Assembly: GCA_003175985.1 (NCBI GenBank)
Contig: PSRJ01000162.1
Coordinates: 1-32,127, forward strand
DNA length: 32,127 nucleotides
Direction: 5' to 3'
Source: Terriglobia bacterium
GTDB lineage: Bacteria; Acidobacteriota; Terriglobia; Bryobacterales; Bryobacteraceae
The position numbers were made by a program, and so were the translations under genes. Shown in pieces: positions 22,362 to 30,770 of the stretch. Under the pieces are notes generated by a model. It did no database searches, was not told the origin of the DNA, and was given only the letters and a program-made list of their open reading frames with translations. Every line of letters starts with the position of its first letter. Positions within the stretch are counted from its first letter, which is position 1.

Positions 22362-23309
22362 CTACGATAACGCCCAATGTCGCTTATCTCGCGCACGCTC
22401 TATGAACGGGTGGAACCACTCCTGCGCCGCAAGTCCCTGGGGGGTCAGGCTGCTGAATTCCCTGAATTCCGCGATCATGTGGGATTGGTCGGCATAACCC
22501 AGTTCCACTCCGACTTGGGCCCAGTCAATGTTCTTGCCACAGCCCGCGTATACCAACCCTGATTGGAATCGCGCGAGCCGGCAGTACAGTTTGGGAGTAA
22601 CGCCGACGCAGTCGCGGAACACCTGGGTCAGATGCTGTCGCGAAACCCCCGCGGCGTCCGCCATGCGCTGCACCGTCAAACGGCCTCGCTGGCGAACCAC
22701 CCAAGCAGCCAGCCCCGGCACATCCAGCGTCAGCCTTGGCGCTCGCCCTACTGCAATTCGCGCATACAACGCCGATTCCAGACGGTCGATGCGTGCTGCG
22801 CCGTTCGCCTCTTGGATCTCGGTCGCCAACTCCGTCCCAGCCGCGCCCCACAGGTCTTCCAAATCCACGATCCCATCCCTCAGCGCACAGGTCGGAGCGC
22901 CTGTGAACGCGGACGCCCCCGCGGCATGGAAGTAGACTCCGGCCATTTCAGCCCGTTCCCCGCCGGACGGCGGGCCAACCGTGCTCATTGGGCCGATCAC
23001 CTTTCCGTTCGGCCGCACAGGACTCTGATGCCAGACGCCACCTACCGCGCACGCTTGCTCGAAATCGAAAACGATCGAAGCGTGGCCATCCGCAAAGAGC
23101 GGCGAACAGAACGAGTCGCTCTCAAAGAACAGAACTTCGAGTGTGACCGGCCGGCGGGGCGGGCTCTCGTTCGCCCACGGGCCAAACGAGAAAAAAGCAC
23201 GCACGTGCTCTCGCAAAGCTTTACACGGTGCAAACTCGCGATAGCGGGCGACCACTCGCGGCATCTCTCCGGTTATATCAGAATCCAACTGCCATACGAA
23301 CGCTGACAT
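22362..23309 (-). CDS. AraC-family transcriptional regulator
   Basis: A 315-residue regulator. The N-terminal part (about 20-190) carries the beta-rich sensor of the type found in one-component AraC regulators, with YREFAPCKALREHVRAFF and SIVFDFEQACAV. The C-terminal AraC DNA-binding domain has two helix-turn-helix units: LTVQRMADAAGVSRQHLTQVFR, given as LTVQRMADAAGVSRQ and HLTQVFRDCVGVTPK, then VGVELGYADQSHMIAEFREF, and SSLTPQGL. The phrase GY-x-DQSHM-x-x-EF is the family signature. It diverges from the SnoaL-like gene at 23400 with a gap of 90 bp, so it may regulate that gene and itself. The ligand is unknown. ATG 23309 has no strong Shine-Dalgarno sequence; ATG 23264 is an alternative. Confidence 0.92.
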   Translation of the reverse strand: MSAFVWQLDSDITGEMPRVVARYREFAPCKALREHVRAFFSFGPWANESPPRRPVTLEVLFFESDSFCSPLFADGHASIVFDFEQACAVGGVWHQSPVRPNGKVIGPMSTVGPPSGGERAEMAGVYFHAAGASAFTGAPTCALRDGIVDLEDLWGAAGTELATEIQEANGAARIDRLESALYARIAVGRAPRLTLDVPGLAAWVVRQRGRLTVQRMADAAGVSRQHLTQVFRDCVGVTPKLYCRLARFQSGLVYAGCGKNIDWAQVGVELGYADQSHMIAEFREFSSLTPQGLAAQEWFHPFIERARDKRHWALS

Positions 23310-23399
23310 CCGCGAGTTTCCATTTTTCCTATCGTTCTCAGCGGCTACTGATTAGACTTCCTGTTTAGTTCGATATGCAACGCACAAAGGAGCAACGAG

Positions 23400-23873
23400 A
23401 TGCGAAAAATGATTCTCTTGGTTCTAGTCCCGCTTGCCATGGCATCAGGCGCCTCCCGCGCCGACGACTTCAAACCTGAGGCAATTATCGCCCTGGAGCG
23501 CGCCGCGCTTGACCGATGGGGAAATGGGGACCCCCAGGGCTACCTCGAGACGTACGCCCCTGACGTTACCTATTTCGCGCCCGGGGGAGAGAGTCGCGTA
23601 AATGGGCTGGAAGCGATGAAGAAACTCCTGATTCCGATCACCGGTAAGGTCAAGGTTGATCACTACGAGATGATCGGCCCAAAGGTTCAGCACATGGGTG
23701 ATGTAGCGGTGCTGTCATATAACTTAGCCAGCCATGCCAAACGTCCGGACGGCGCGGTGACTGTGTACTGGAACTCGACAGCGGTGTACGGTCGCGTTGG
23801 AGGCAAGTGGAAGATCATTCATAGCCATTGGTCGTTCAGCAAGCCGGAAACAAAGGAACCGAATTCACAATAA
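23400..23873 (+). CDS. Exported SnoaL/DUF4440-like (NTF2 fold) protein
   Basis: AAAGGAG precedes ATG 23400. The 157-residue product has a signal peptide ending near ASRA. The NTF2-like fold follows: ALERAALDRWGNGDPQGYLETYAPDVTYFAP, in two parts ALERAALDRWGNGDPQGYL and ETYAPDVTYFAPGGE, then GLEAMKKLL and the closing strands WNSTAVYGRVGGKWKIIHSHWS. Members are small enzymes or binding proteins with a cone-shaped pocket; many DUF4440 proteins have no known function. It diverges from the AraC regulator and is a likely target of it. A TonB-receptor gene remnant begins three bases after its stop. Confidence 0.85.
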   Translation: MRKMILLVLVPLAMASGASRADDFKPEAIIALERAALDRWGNGDPQGYLETYAPDVTYFAPGGESRVNGLEAMKKLLIPITGKVKVDHYEMIGPKVQHMGDVAVLSYNLASHAKRPDGAVTVYWNSTAVYGRVGGKWKIIHSHWSFSKPETKEPNSQ

Positions 23874-23875
23874 GA

Positions 23876-23951
23876 AGCCAGCCGAAGCCCGCAGTGGTCT
23901 GGCCAGTGTTGGGGTTACGCGTTTGGGTGGCCAGGGCGTTGGCAAACGCAG
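23876..23951 (-). pseudogene. Relic of a TonB-dependent receptor gene 3' end
   Basis: These 76 bases align without gaps to 25724-25799 inside the receptor gene at 25639-29355, with about 9 differences by eye. On the minus strand both encode PAFANALATQTRNPNTGQTT followed by AGFGWL. The receptor's remaining codons are absent on both sides. The stretch 23952-24092 that follows holds no recognisable gene; an AAAGGAG at about 24011 has no start codon behind it. Confidence 0.8.
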
Positions 23952-24092
23952 GGGCGCCTGTTCGATCCCCACCCAACTGCGATCAGTTTGGGTAATTTGT
24001 TGCGACAATAAAGGAGAACGCCGTCACCCCATTTCAACTGCACTCCGGGCTGCCGTTGCCGACTTAGACCTTTCGGAGCTTGGTAACGAAAG

Positions 24093-25265
24093 CTACCGGG
24101 CAGGCCAGTTCCATTTCGGTCTGTTGAATAGGGTCGAGCCATCCAGCTTGGTTTCTCCGAATTCCTTTACTAGATGCAGGCGAGTGCAAACCGGCGCAGC
24201 CGTCAGTTCTCCGATGAGCTGCGGTACGTGCGAAACCACAATGATTTGCGTGTTTATTGCTGCGGCGAGGATCAGCCTGGCAAGCGCCGGAAGTAGATCC
24301 GGATGCAGGCTGGTTTCCGGCTCATTCAGCACCATCAGTTCAGGGGGGCGCGGAGTGAGCAAAGCTGCAGCCCATAAGAGGTAACGCAGCGTCCCATCCG
24401 ACAACTCCGCTGCAGAGAGCTTGCGAAGTAAGCCGTGTTGCTGCAACAGCAATTCGAAGCGCCCATTCCGCGACTCTACTGAGAGTCGGCTGCGTGGAAA
24501 GGCATCCTCGAGAGTGATGGCGAGTGCTTCGTCCGGCCGAATCTCGAGAATCGTCTGAAGCGCAGCGGCGAGATTGCTGCCGTCATGGTGAAGGACAGGT
24601 GAGAAAGTGCCAATTTGAGCAGTACGTGCGGGCGCGTCAGAGTCCGTGCGGAAATGGTCGTAGAATCGCCAACCACGAACAGCTTCGCGTACTGCCAACA
24701 TCTCCGGAGCTCGCTGCGGGTCGGCGACACTGGCGAGCATACTATCTGTGTCAGAGAGGTGCTGTGTTAGCATCACCGGCTCTTCATCGCGCGTTGTGGC
24801 GATCCAGACGAAGTTGTTTCTGCGATCAACAAGTGCAGAAGCTTTACGGTAGACGTGCCCGTGCCAGATGCACTCGCGCTTCACACGGGGATCAAGCTCA
24901 AACATAGTCGCCGGTGGAGGCGGTAGAGGGTAGCCCAAATCGATGCTGTAACCGTAGGTATCGCCTCCAAAGCCGAGCTTGAGGCTCGCAGCCTTCCGCT
25001 TCGCAAGGGGCTCCACCGCGTAGGTTCCCTGGCGAACACCGCGCGCGATAGTCTCCGGACCGGCCCAAAAAGTCGACGGCAAACCGCCCTCGCGGGCGAG
25101 AGAAGCGACGACAGAATTGAGCGCGGCATCTGCGAGCAAGCGTAGCGAGCGATAGACGCTTGATTTGCCGCTCCCGTTCGCACCGGTGATGACGCTTAGT
25201 TGTCCAAGGGGCAGCAATAAATCGCGTAATGATCGATAACCTTGAACAGCGATCGTGCGGATCAT
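24093..25265 (-). CDS. AAA-family ATPase (RecF/OLD-like, ABC-type fold)
   Basis: A 390-residue ATPase of the ABC/SMC-like group. Walker A is GANGSGKSS (residues 28-36), preceded by the RecF-type opening VQGYRSLRDLLLPLGQLSVITG, quoted as VQGYRSLRDLLL and GQLSVITG. The signature motif is ELSDGTLRYL, Walker B LMVLNEPETSLHP, and the switch histidine is in IIVVSHVPQL. The middle region lacks an obvious long coiled coil. There is no TOPRIM domain as in full OLD nucleases. Roles in such families include DNA repair and phage defence, but no partner gene (nuclease, toxin) is adjacent, so the job is open. A TAAGCT box stands six bases before the ATG and there is no Shine-Dalgarno sequence. Confidence 0.88.
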   Translation of the reverse strand: MIRTIAVQGYRSLRDLLLPLGQLSVITGANGSGKSSVYRSLRLLADAALNSVVASLAREGGLPSTFWAGPETIARGVRQGTYAVEPLAKRKAASLKLGFGGDTYGYSIDLGYPLPPPPATMFELDPRVKRECIWHGHVYRKASALVDRRNNFVWIATTRDEEPVMLTQHLSDTDSMLASVADPQRAPEMLAVREAVRGWRFYDHFRTDSDAPARTAQIGTFSPVLHHDGSNLAAALQTILEIRPDEALAITLEDAFPRSRLSVESRNGRFELLLQQHGLLRKLSAAELSDGTLRYLLWAAALLTPRPPELMVLNEPETSLHPDLLPALARLILAAAINTQIIVVSHVPQLIGELTAAPVCTRLHLVKEFGETKLDGSTLFNRPKWNWPAR

Positions 25266-25638
25266 GAAGCTAGCTTAGCGTGGCCGCCGCTCCGATCAGT
25301 CGAAGCCGCCGATGCGCGGATTCGATGAGGCGACAATTGATTACCCAGAGGTTTCAGTGACGCTCAGCGGGCCCTTCACGACCTGCCACAACAACAAGGC
25401 ATACGACCACTTGCCCATGTGGTCGCTATGGTGATACGGGCGAGAGACGGCGATCCAGGGAGCATCGCCCGAATCTTACTGGCCTCAATAAACCTGAGAC
25501 ACACTGTGCGCGGATGTTTCCGGCCGCATGCGAGCTGATCGTTGGTGACTCGGAGTTCACTTCCGTCCGAGAAACAGTTACACAGCTCGACGTGTCCGTT
25601 TAGTAAAGCCTAATCACTACACTGGCATCGTTCGCCCT
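25266..25638. other. Non-coding gap of about 370 bp with a possible gene relic
   Basis: The gap lies between the AAA ATPase start and the 3' end of the TonB receptor. No intact gene, tRNA or clear hairpin is visible. The only coding-like stretch is the minus-strand relic at 25341-25475. Confidence 0.5.
25341..25475 (-). pseudogene. Possible relic of a gene C-terminus (44 codons)
   Basis: Between two TAA codons the minus strand is open for 44 codons without a start. It has protein-like composition: DAPWIAVSRPYHHSDHMGKW followed by SYALLLWQVVKGPLS. It looks like the C-terminal end of a lost enzyme, but the family is not recognised. Confidence 0.3.
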
Positions 25639-28600
25639 TCAGAACACGAGCCGCGCGACGATCGTTCCGTTGCGCGGAAGTTGGATCGCTCCTACCGCGC
25701 CCGCATTGCCGAAACTGGTGTCCAGCCAACCGAAGCCTGCAGTGGTCTGGCCAGTATTGGGGTTGCGAGTCTGCGTGGCCAGGGCGTTGGCAAATGCCGG
25801 ATCCTGCATGCGCGCGCGGTTGAAAATGTTGCTGAATTCCGCCCGGACATTTACCCGGACGCGCTCCTTGAAACGGAACGTCCGGCCAATAGCCAGGTTC
25901 TCCATCGGCCGGCGCTGGAAGCGATAGTCGCCGTAGTAGGCCGCCGAAGCGCCCCACTGGCCGGCGGCGGGTTGCGTCCAGGCGTTTGGGTTGAGAACGA
26001 AAGTCTTGTTGGGATCGTAGCAATGGCAGTTGATATCCACCGTGTACAACGGCACGCCGGGCACGCGGTTGGCGAAGGTGGCTTGCGCGGGCGGTTGCCC
26101 GCCGCTGATGAATCCGGTGACGCTGGCAGGCGCTTGCACGTTGCGCAGCAGTAGGGGATTCAGCGCGTTCTGCGCCCACGGCGAACGGATGGGCATCCCG
26201 CTCGAATAACCGACATAGACGCCGAGCGTCCAATCGCGCACTGCCCATGAGCCTGCTTTGGCGGCCAGCGTGTTTCCGAACCGGAATGAGGGAACAGTGT
26301 AATTCAAGGCCGTGTTGAACTGGAACGGCTGGTCGAAACCGGAAAGATACTTGTTCTGGCTGCGGTTGAACACGTCGTTGATCACGGCGTTGCCGAGGCT
26401 GAGGTTCCCAGGGCTGGTATCGCCCGCCAGGTTCAGCGACTTCTGCCAGGAGAATACGCTGCTGAAGGAGAGGCCGCGAGAAAATCGCTTGGTCACCTTG
26501 GCCTGGAGCGAGTCATACCAGGTCTTGCCGAGCGGCGACCAGAGGCTCTGGATGGAGCCGAACTGCGGGAAGGGACGCAGAGACTGGGCAACGGTCGACC
26601 CGAGCGGGAATCCACTATAGGGAAGCCTGGTGCTGAACCCGCGCTGCTGGGCGATTGCGGAACTCATGGGCGAGGTCAGCAGCGTGCGGTCGGCGGCATT
26701 GTTGATGTCGAGTCCGGCGGAGGCGATCATCTGCGGCGTGAGCGCATTGATATCGATGAGCGCAGGCGCGCTCCACCAGACACCACGATTCGCAACGTAT
26801 GCCGCTTCCACGGCCAGGTTGCTGCCGATTTCCCTTTGCAGTCCGATGCTCCACTGCATCTGGCGGGCGGGGCGGCCGGCATTCTGATCGAGGAATACCT
26901 TGGGTGCGCTGATGGTGCCCGGCAGTGGGAATTGACCGGGGTCGAAGTTGGGCCACGGCGTGGGCGCGAAGGGGACGCCGTTCCGCAAAGTCATCACCGG
27001 CTGGCCAAAGGCGGGAGAATTGACGTCGACTGGAACCGGAATACTGGCAGTGGCGCCGTTATTATCGGGGGTGCCGTTATATACGATGCCCCAGCCCGCG
27101 CGGAACACCGTTTTGGAATTGATCTGATAGGCCGCGCCCAGACGGGGGCCGAAGGCCCAGGGATAGTTACGGGCGAAATCGCAGTTGCAGCGGCCGGGCC
27201 CGTAGCCTTCAAAGGCCACGGCTCCCAAGCGTCCTCCGGCGGAGGGATTGGGCACGTTGGGCGCGAAATTGGGAATGCGGCCATACTGCTCTTTGAGGTA
27301 GGTCCCGTAGTCATAGCGCAAGCCGTAATCCAGCGTGAATTTGCGGCTCACTTTCCAGGTGTCCTGGGCGAAGAAGCCCCACATCGATTTGCCCAGGCGG
27401 AGGCTCGGCGGGTAAGAGACGCGCGCGGAATCCACGAGTCCCAACATGAAGCTGGCGTAAGGGAATCCCACCGTGCCGCCTTGCAGGACCTGGCCCTGCG
27501 TGGAGGGCAGGCCCGTTTCGTTAGGGCTGAAGGTATACACGCCGTTGGTGGAAGAGTAAAGAAGCGTCGGGATGCCTTCGATCCGCATTTCGGCGCCGAA
27601 TTTGTAGGTGTGATTGTTCTTTACCCAAGTCAGGCTGGTGTTGGCCGTGGGCTTCTGATACCAGATATGGCGGTTTGTCCCGCTCGATAGGTTCTTGATG
27701 CCGCCCTGGGCGTTATTGGCGTTGACGAAGGATGGAAACATGCGCGCCACGGTGGCTCCGCGCAGGCCCAGTTGCTTTTCGGCATCGTAGTTGGTGACGG
27801 CCCGGTCATCTCCGAAGAACTCATCCTGGTAGCCGCCGCCAAAGTGCAGGAGTAGCGCCGGCGTCAGCGTGCGCTCATAATTCACGCGGTGCATGTGAGA
27901 TGTGATGAACGTGCCGATCGCCTGCGTAATTGGTTCCGGCAGCCCATCGGCCCCGCCGGTCGTATTGGAATACTGGCTGCCGGTCGTGATTTCAGAGAAG
28001 AAGTAGGACAGCTTGTCTTTGGGACTCAGAATGTGATCGAACTTGAATGAGGGAACGCTGGTGACGCGATCGCTGATGTAGGGGTAGATGCCGTTGTTCA
28101 AGAGGGCATTCGGGGCGGCATTCGGCAGAGGAATCAGCGCCTGGATCTTGAGAAACACAGGATCCATCGCAGCGGCCGGCACAGTGTTGTTCGGGAAGGG
28201 GTCGCGGATGATCTGGCCGTTGGGAGCGAGGCGCTGCGTGGTCGGGTCGTAGACGGTACCCTCCATGATGGTGCGGCCAATGGGGTCGCAGTTCGGTGTC
28301 GCGGTGGGACAAAGATTCTTGCCCGTGAGAGCCCTCCGGAAATCGCCATCGCGGTACGCCTGGATTGGCACGGTGACAGATTGGGCGTTGATGTTCTTGA
28401 ACTCGCGGAACTGTTCCCAGTTGAAGAACAGGAAGGTCTTGTCATGGCCGTTGTAGAGTTTGGGAATGATGACGGGACCTCCGGCGGTAAAGCCGTAATC
28501 GTTGCGCCGCTCGACGGTTCGGATGTGTTCGTTGGGATTGTTGGGCGCCACGGTGTAGGGGATGCCGGCGTCCAATACTTCGTTGACGAAATAGTCGTAG

Positions 28601-29355
28601 ACACTCCCATGGAACTGGTTGGTTCCGGACTTCATCGTGTAATTGAAGAAGCCGCCGCCCACCTGTCCGTATTCGGCCGCGAAATTACTGGTCTGAATGG
28701 TGACTTCCTGAATGGAATCGACACTCGGCTGCACCTGTGCCGGGACGGCGGCGACGTAACCGTTGCTCGCGTCCTGGCCCTCGATGCGGAAAGAGGAGGT
28801 GTTGGCGGGCGCGCCGTTGACTTTCAGGTTGACGTTGGCATTCACGAAGGTGCCCGGCACCAATTGCGCGACCGTGGTGGGATTGCGAATGCTGGAACTT
28901 CCGGCGGCGGCTCCAATGGCGAGGACGGGAAGCTCATTGATGCGCTCGCCGGTGACGTTGTGGCTAAGCTCGCCGCTTTCCGTTTTCAGCAGCGGCGCAT
29001 CGGCCTGCACGGTAACCGACTCAGAGGCTGCCCCGACTTCGAGGGCAACGTCGATGCGCAGCGTCTGCGCCACCTGCACGGTAAGGCCTTGCCGGACGTA
29101 CTTCTTGAATCCAGGAACGGTGACGGAGAGCTCATACGATCCGGCCGGCAATTGCGACAGCGTGTAATTGCCGGTGGCCGTGCTGGCCGTTTGATAGACA
29201 GCGCCGGTTTCGACATGTTTGGCTTCAACAGGGGCCGCAGCGACCACCGCGCCCGCGGGATCGTTTACCGTGCCCGTGATGGCGCCGCGATCACCCTGGG
29301 CAAACATGGACCAGGCGAACAGGAACAGACTGGCTGCGAAGACTAATACACGCAT
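25639..29355 (-). CDS. TonB-dependent receptor, Oar-like, complete
   Basis: A 1238-residue outer-membrane receptor. GAGGGAG precedes the ATG. The signal peptide is MRVLVFAASLFLFAWSMFAQ. Residues about 23-105 are a carboxypeptidase-regulatory-like domain (GAITGTVNDPAGAVVAAAPV and LPAGSYELSVTVPGFKKY). The TonB plug follows (INELPVLAIGAAAG, then RIEGQDASNGYVAAVPAQVQ and TSNFAAEYGQVGGGFFNYTM). The rest is a large beta-barrel, with VFRAGWGIVYNG and EFSNIFNRARMQDP near the end, closing in RLVF with a terminal Phe. Two Cys-x-Cys sites (RCNCDF and INCHCYD) may form extracellular disulfides. It belongs to the Oar/SusC-like expansion of acidobacteria, usually linked to uptake of oligosaccharides or peptides. 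A 76-bp relic of a sister gene lies at 23876. Confidence 0.95.
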   Translation of the reverse strand: MRVLVFAASLFLFAWSMFAQGDRGAITGTVNDPAGAVVAAAPVEAKHVETGAVYQTASTATGNYTLSQLPAGSYELSVTVPGFKKYVRQGLTVQVAQTLRIDVALEVGAASESVTVQADAPLLKTESGELSHNVTGERINELPVLAIGAAAGSSSIRNPTTVAQLVPGTFVNANVNLKVNGAPANTSSFRIEGQDASNGYVAAVPAQVQPSVDSIQEVTIQTSNFAAEYGQVGGGFFNYTMKSGTNQFHGSVYDYFVNEVLDAGIPYTVAPNNPNEHIRTVERRNDYGFTAGGPVIIPKLYNGHDKTFLFFNWEQFREFKNINAQSVTVPIQAYRDGDFRRALTGKNLCPTATPNCDPIGRTIMEGTVYDPTTQRLAPNGQIIRDPFPNNTVPAAAMDPVFLKIQALIPLPNAAPNALLNNGIYPYISDRVTSVPSFKFDHILSPKDKLSYFFSEITTGSQYSNTTGGADGLPEPITQAIGTFITSHMHRVNYERTLTPALLLHFGGGYQDEFFGDDRAVTNYDAEKQLGLRGATVARMFPSFVNANNAQGGIKNLSSGTNRHIWYQKPTANTSLTWVKNNHTYKFGAEMRIEGIPTLLYSSTNGVYTFSPNETGLPSTQGQVLQGGTVGFPYASFMLGLVDSARVSYPPSLRLGKSMWGFFAQDTWKVSRKFTLDYGLRYDYGTYLKEQYGRIPNFAPNVPNPSAGGRLGAVAFEGYGPGRCNCDFARNYPWAFGPRLGAAYQINSKTVFRAGWGIVYNGTPDNNGATASIPVPVDVNSPAFGQPVMTLRNGVPFAPTPWPNFDPGQFPLPGTISAPKVFLDQNAGRPARQMQWSIGLQREIGSNLAVEAAYVANRGVWWSAPALIDINALTPQMIASAGLDINNAADRTLLTSPMSSAIAQQRGFSTRLPYSGFPLGSTVAQSLRPFPQFGSIQSLWSPLGKTWYDSLQAKVTKRFSRGLSFSSVFSWQKSLNLAGDTSPGNLSLGNAVINDVFNRSQNKYLSGFDQPFQFNTALNYTVPSFRFGNTLAAKAGSWAVRDWTLGVYVGYSSGMPIRSPWAQNALNPLLLRNVQAPASVTGFISGGQPPAQATFANRVPGVPLYTVDINCHCYDPNKTFVLNPNAWTQPAAGQWGASAAYYGDYRFQRRPMENLAIGRTFRFKERVRVNVRAEFSNIFNRARMQDPAFANALATQTRNPNTGQTTAGFGWLDTSFGNAGAVGAIQLPRNGTIVARLVF

Positions 29356-29521
29356 GTGCGCTCCCTCTGATTGTTGTGATCCCCGTGATCCCTGTGGGCT
29401 GTATTTTATATCAAATTACGAGCGGGTAGGTCTCTCTCTGGTTGGACGCAGCAGTGCGCAATCTGCGGATCGGGGTGCGGACGACGTGTCATACTATGGC
29501 TTCGGTGCGCCGGCAAAGAGC

Positions 29522-30091
29522 ATGCAGTACGCATTCAGCGCAATTCCCGAAAGCGAGGTGCCGCGGGGCGTGGCTCCGGCGTGGCAGCACGCGCTCGACA
29601 CATAACGCCTCGGAGACCAACAAAGTTCACTCCACATGGCTGCAATTCTCCGAGCACGATCTGCACTTTCAGCCTCATCCCAAATCCGCGACCGTGCACG
29701 GCGTGATACGGCATCAACTGCTCTCCGAGCGGCGCTTCTTCTCTGAGTTTCTGCGTCTTCCGGAACCGCCGCCAGAGAACATTCTTCCTCAGGATGCCTC
29801 AATGGCGGGTTTTGCGCGGCGGTTGGTAGAGCTTGCCCGGCCCCGGCTTGCGTCCTCGCGCGGCAGGATGACGCGTGGTGGCTCGGGAGCGAACGCTTCT
29901 TCGACGTGGACCGGCAGCGTGCCTGGATTTTCTGGCGGCGCATTCTCCACACGGCGCATCACCGGACGCAACTGACGGTGTATCTCAGGCTGTTGAACAA
30001 GCCCGTCCCGGCGATTTACGGACCGACCGCCGACGTGGTGTGGGAAGGCGCAGACCCTACCACGACTGTGGAAGCGGCGGGCCGGCCCTGA
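29522..30091 (+). pseudogene. DinB-family gene with two compensating frameshifts
   Basis: Three reading frames join to one DinB-family protein of about 190 residues. Piece 1 (from ATG 29522) is MQYAFSAIPESEVPRGVAPA then WQHALDT, stopped by TAA at 29603-29605. Removing one A there continues in piece 2: ASETNKVHSTWLQFSEHDLH, FQPHPKSATVHGVIRHQLLS and LVELARPRLAS. Adding one C near 29854 enters piece 3: ARQDDAWWLGSERFFDVDRQ, RAWIFWRRILHTAHHRTQLT, VYLRLLNKPVPAIYGPTADV, ending at TGA 30089. The metal-binding histidines of DinB proteins are kept (RHQLLSERRFF and HTAHHRTQL). A +1 and a -1 change cancel out. Either a pseudogene or sequencing errors. Confidence 0.8.
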
Positions 30092-30104
30092 CTCGCGGGC
30101 CGAT

Positions 30105-30770
30105 CTACGACAACAGCATCTCCAGATCTTCTCGGCGCAGGTCCCGCAGGGGACTGTTATCTTCGCTGATGATAGCGGCCGCCAGATCGCGCTTGGAATT
30201 TTGCAGTTGCAGGACCTTCTCCTCTACCGTGTCACGCGCGATCAGCCGATAGGCGAACACCTGGCGGGTCTGGCCAATACGGTGGGTCCGATCGATAGCC
30301 TGAGCCTCCACCGCTGGATTCCACCAGGGGTCGAGCACGAATACGTATTCGGCAGCGGTGAGGTTCAACCCCAAGCCTCCCGCTTTCAGGCTGATGAGGA
30401 AGAGCTTGCAATCGGGATCGCTCTGAAACCGTTCCACGCGCTACTGCCGGTCCCGCGTCGCGCCATCCAGGTATTCATAGACGGTTCCGGCCTCGTCCAG
30501 GCGTTCGCGCACGATAGCCAGGAGGCTGGTGAACTGCGAAAATACCAGGGCCTTATGTCCCTCTTGACTCACCTCGTCCAACTGATCCATCAGCAGATCG
30601 AGTTTGGCGCTTGGCTCGCCACGGCGCTTGGGATCGAGCAGGCCGGGATGGCAGGCCGCCTGCCGCAAGCGCAGCAGCGCCTCGAGCACCTGGATTTTCG
30701 ACTTCGCCAAACCTTGTTGAGCAATGGTGTTCAGCAGCGAGGCGCGGTAGTGCGCCCGCAGTGCGCACTC
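30105..30770 (-). pseudogene. SNF2-type helicase, C-terminal part with in-frame stop
   Basis: This part encodes the helicase C-terminal (RecA2) domain. The first segment has [33 protein letters not shown] and [19 protein letters not shown], then [10 protein letters not shown] before a TAG at 30441-30443. After the stop the same frame goes on with [28 protein letters not shown] (motif V), [20 protein letters not shown] (motif VI) and [15 protein letters not shown]. Only one codon separates intact conserved sequence on both sides, so the stop is a point change (for example CAG to TAG). The part is in a different frame from the upstream piece and joins it at about 30761-30770. Confidence 0.85.

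Noticed and set aside
24093..25265. Two-gene anti-phage system built on the AAA ATPase
   Set aside because: No nuclease, toxin, UvrD-like helicase or reverse transcriptase gene lies beside it; neighbours are a SnoaL-like gene and a TonB receptor.
28381..29346. Plus-strand open frame of 321 codons opposite the TonB receptor
   Set aside because: The receptor frame on the other strand is complete and has all domain signatures; this is its shadow.
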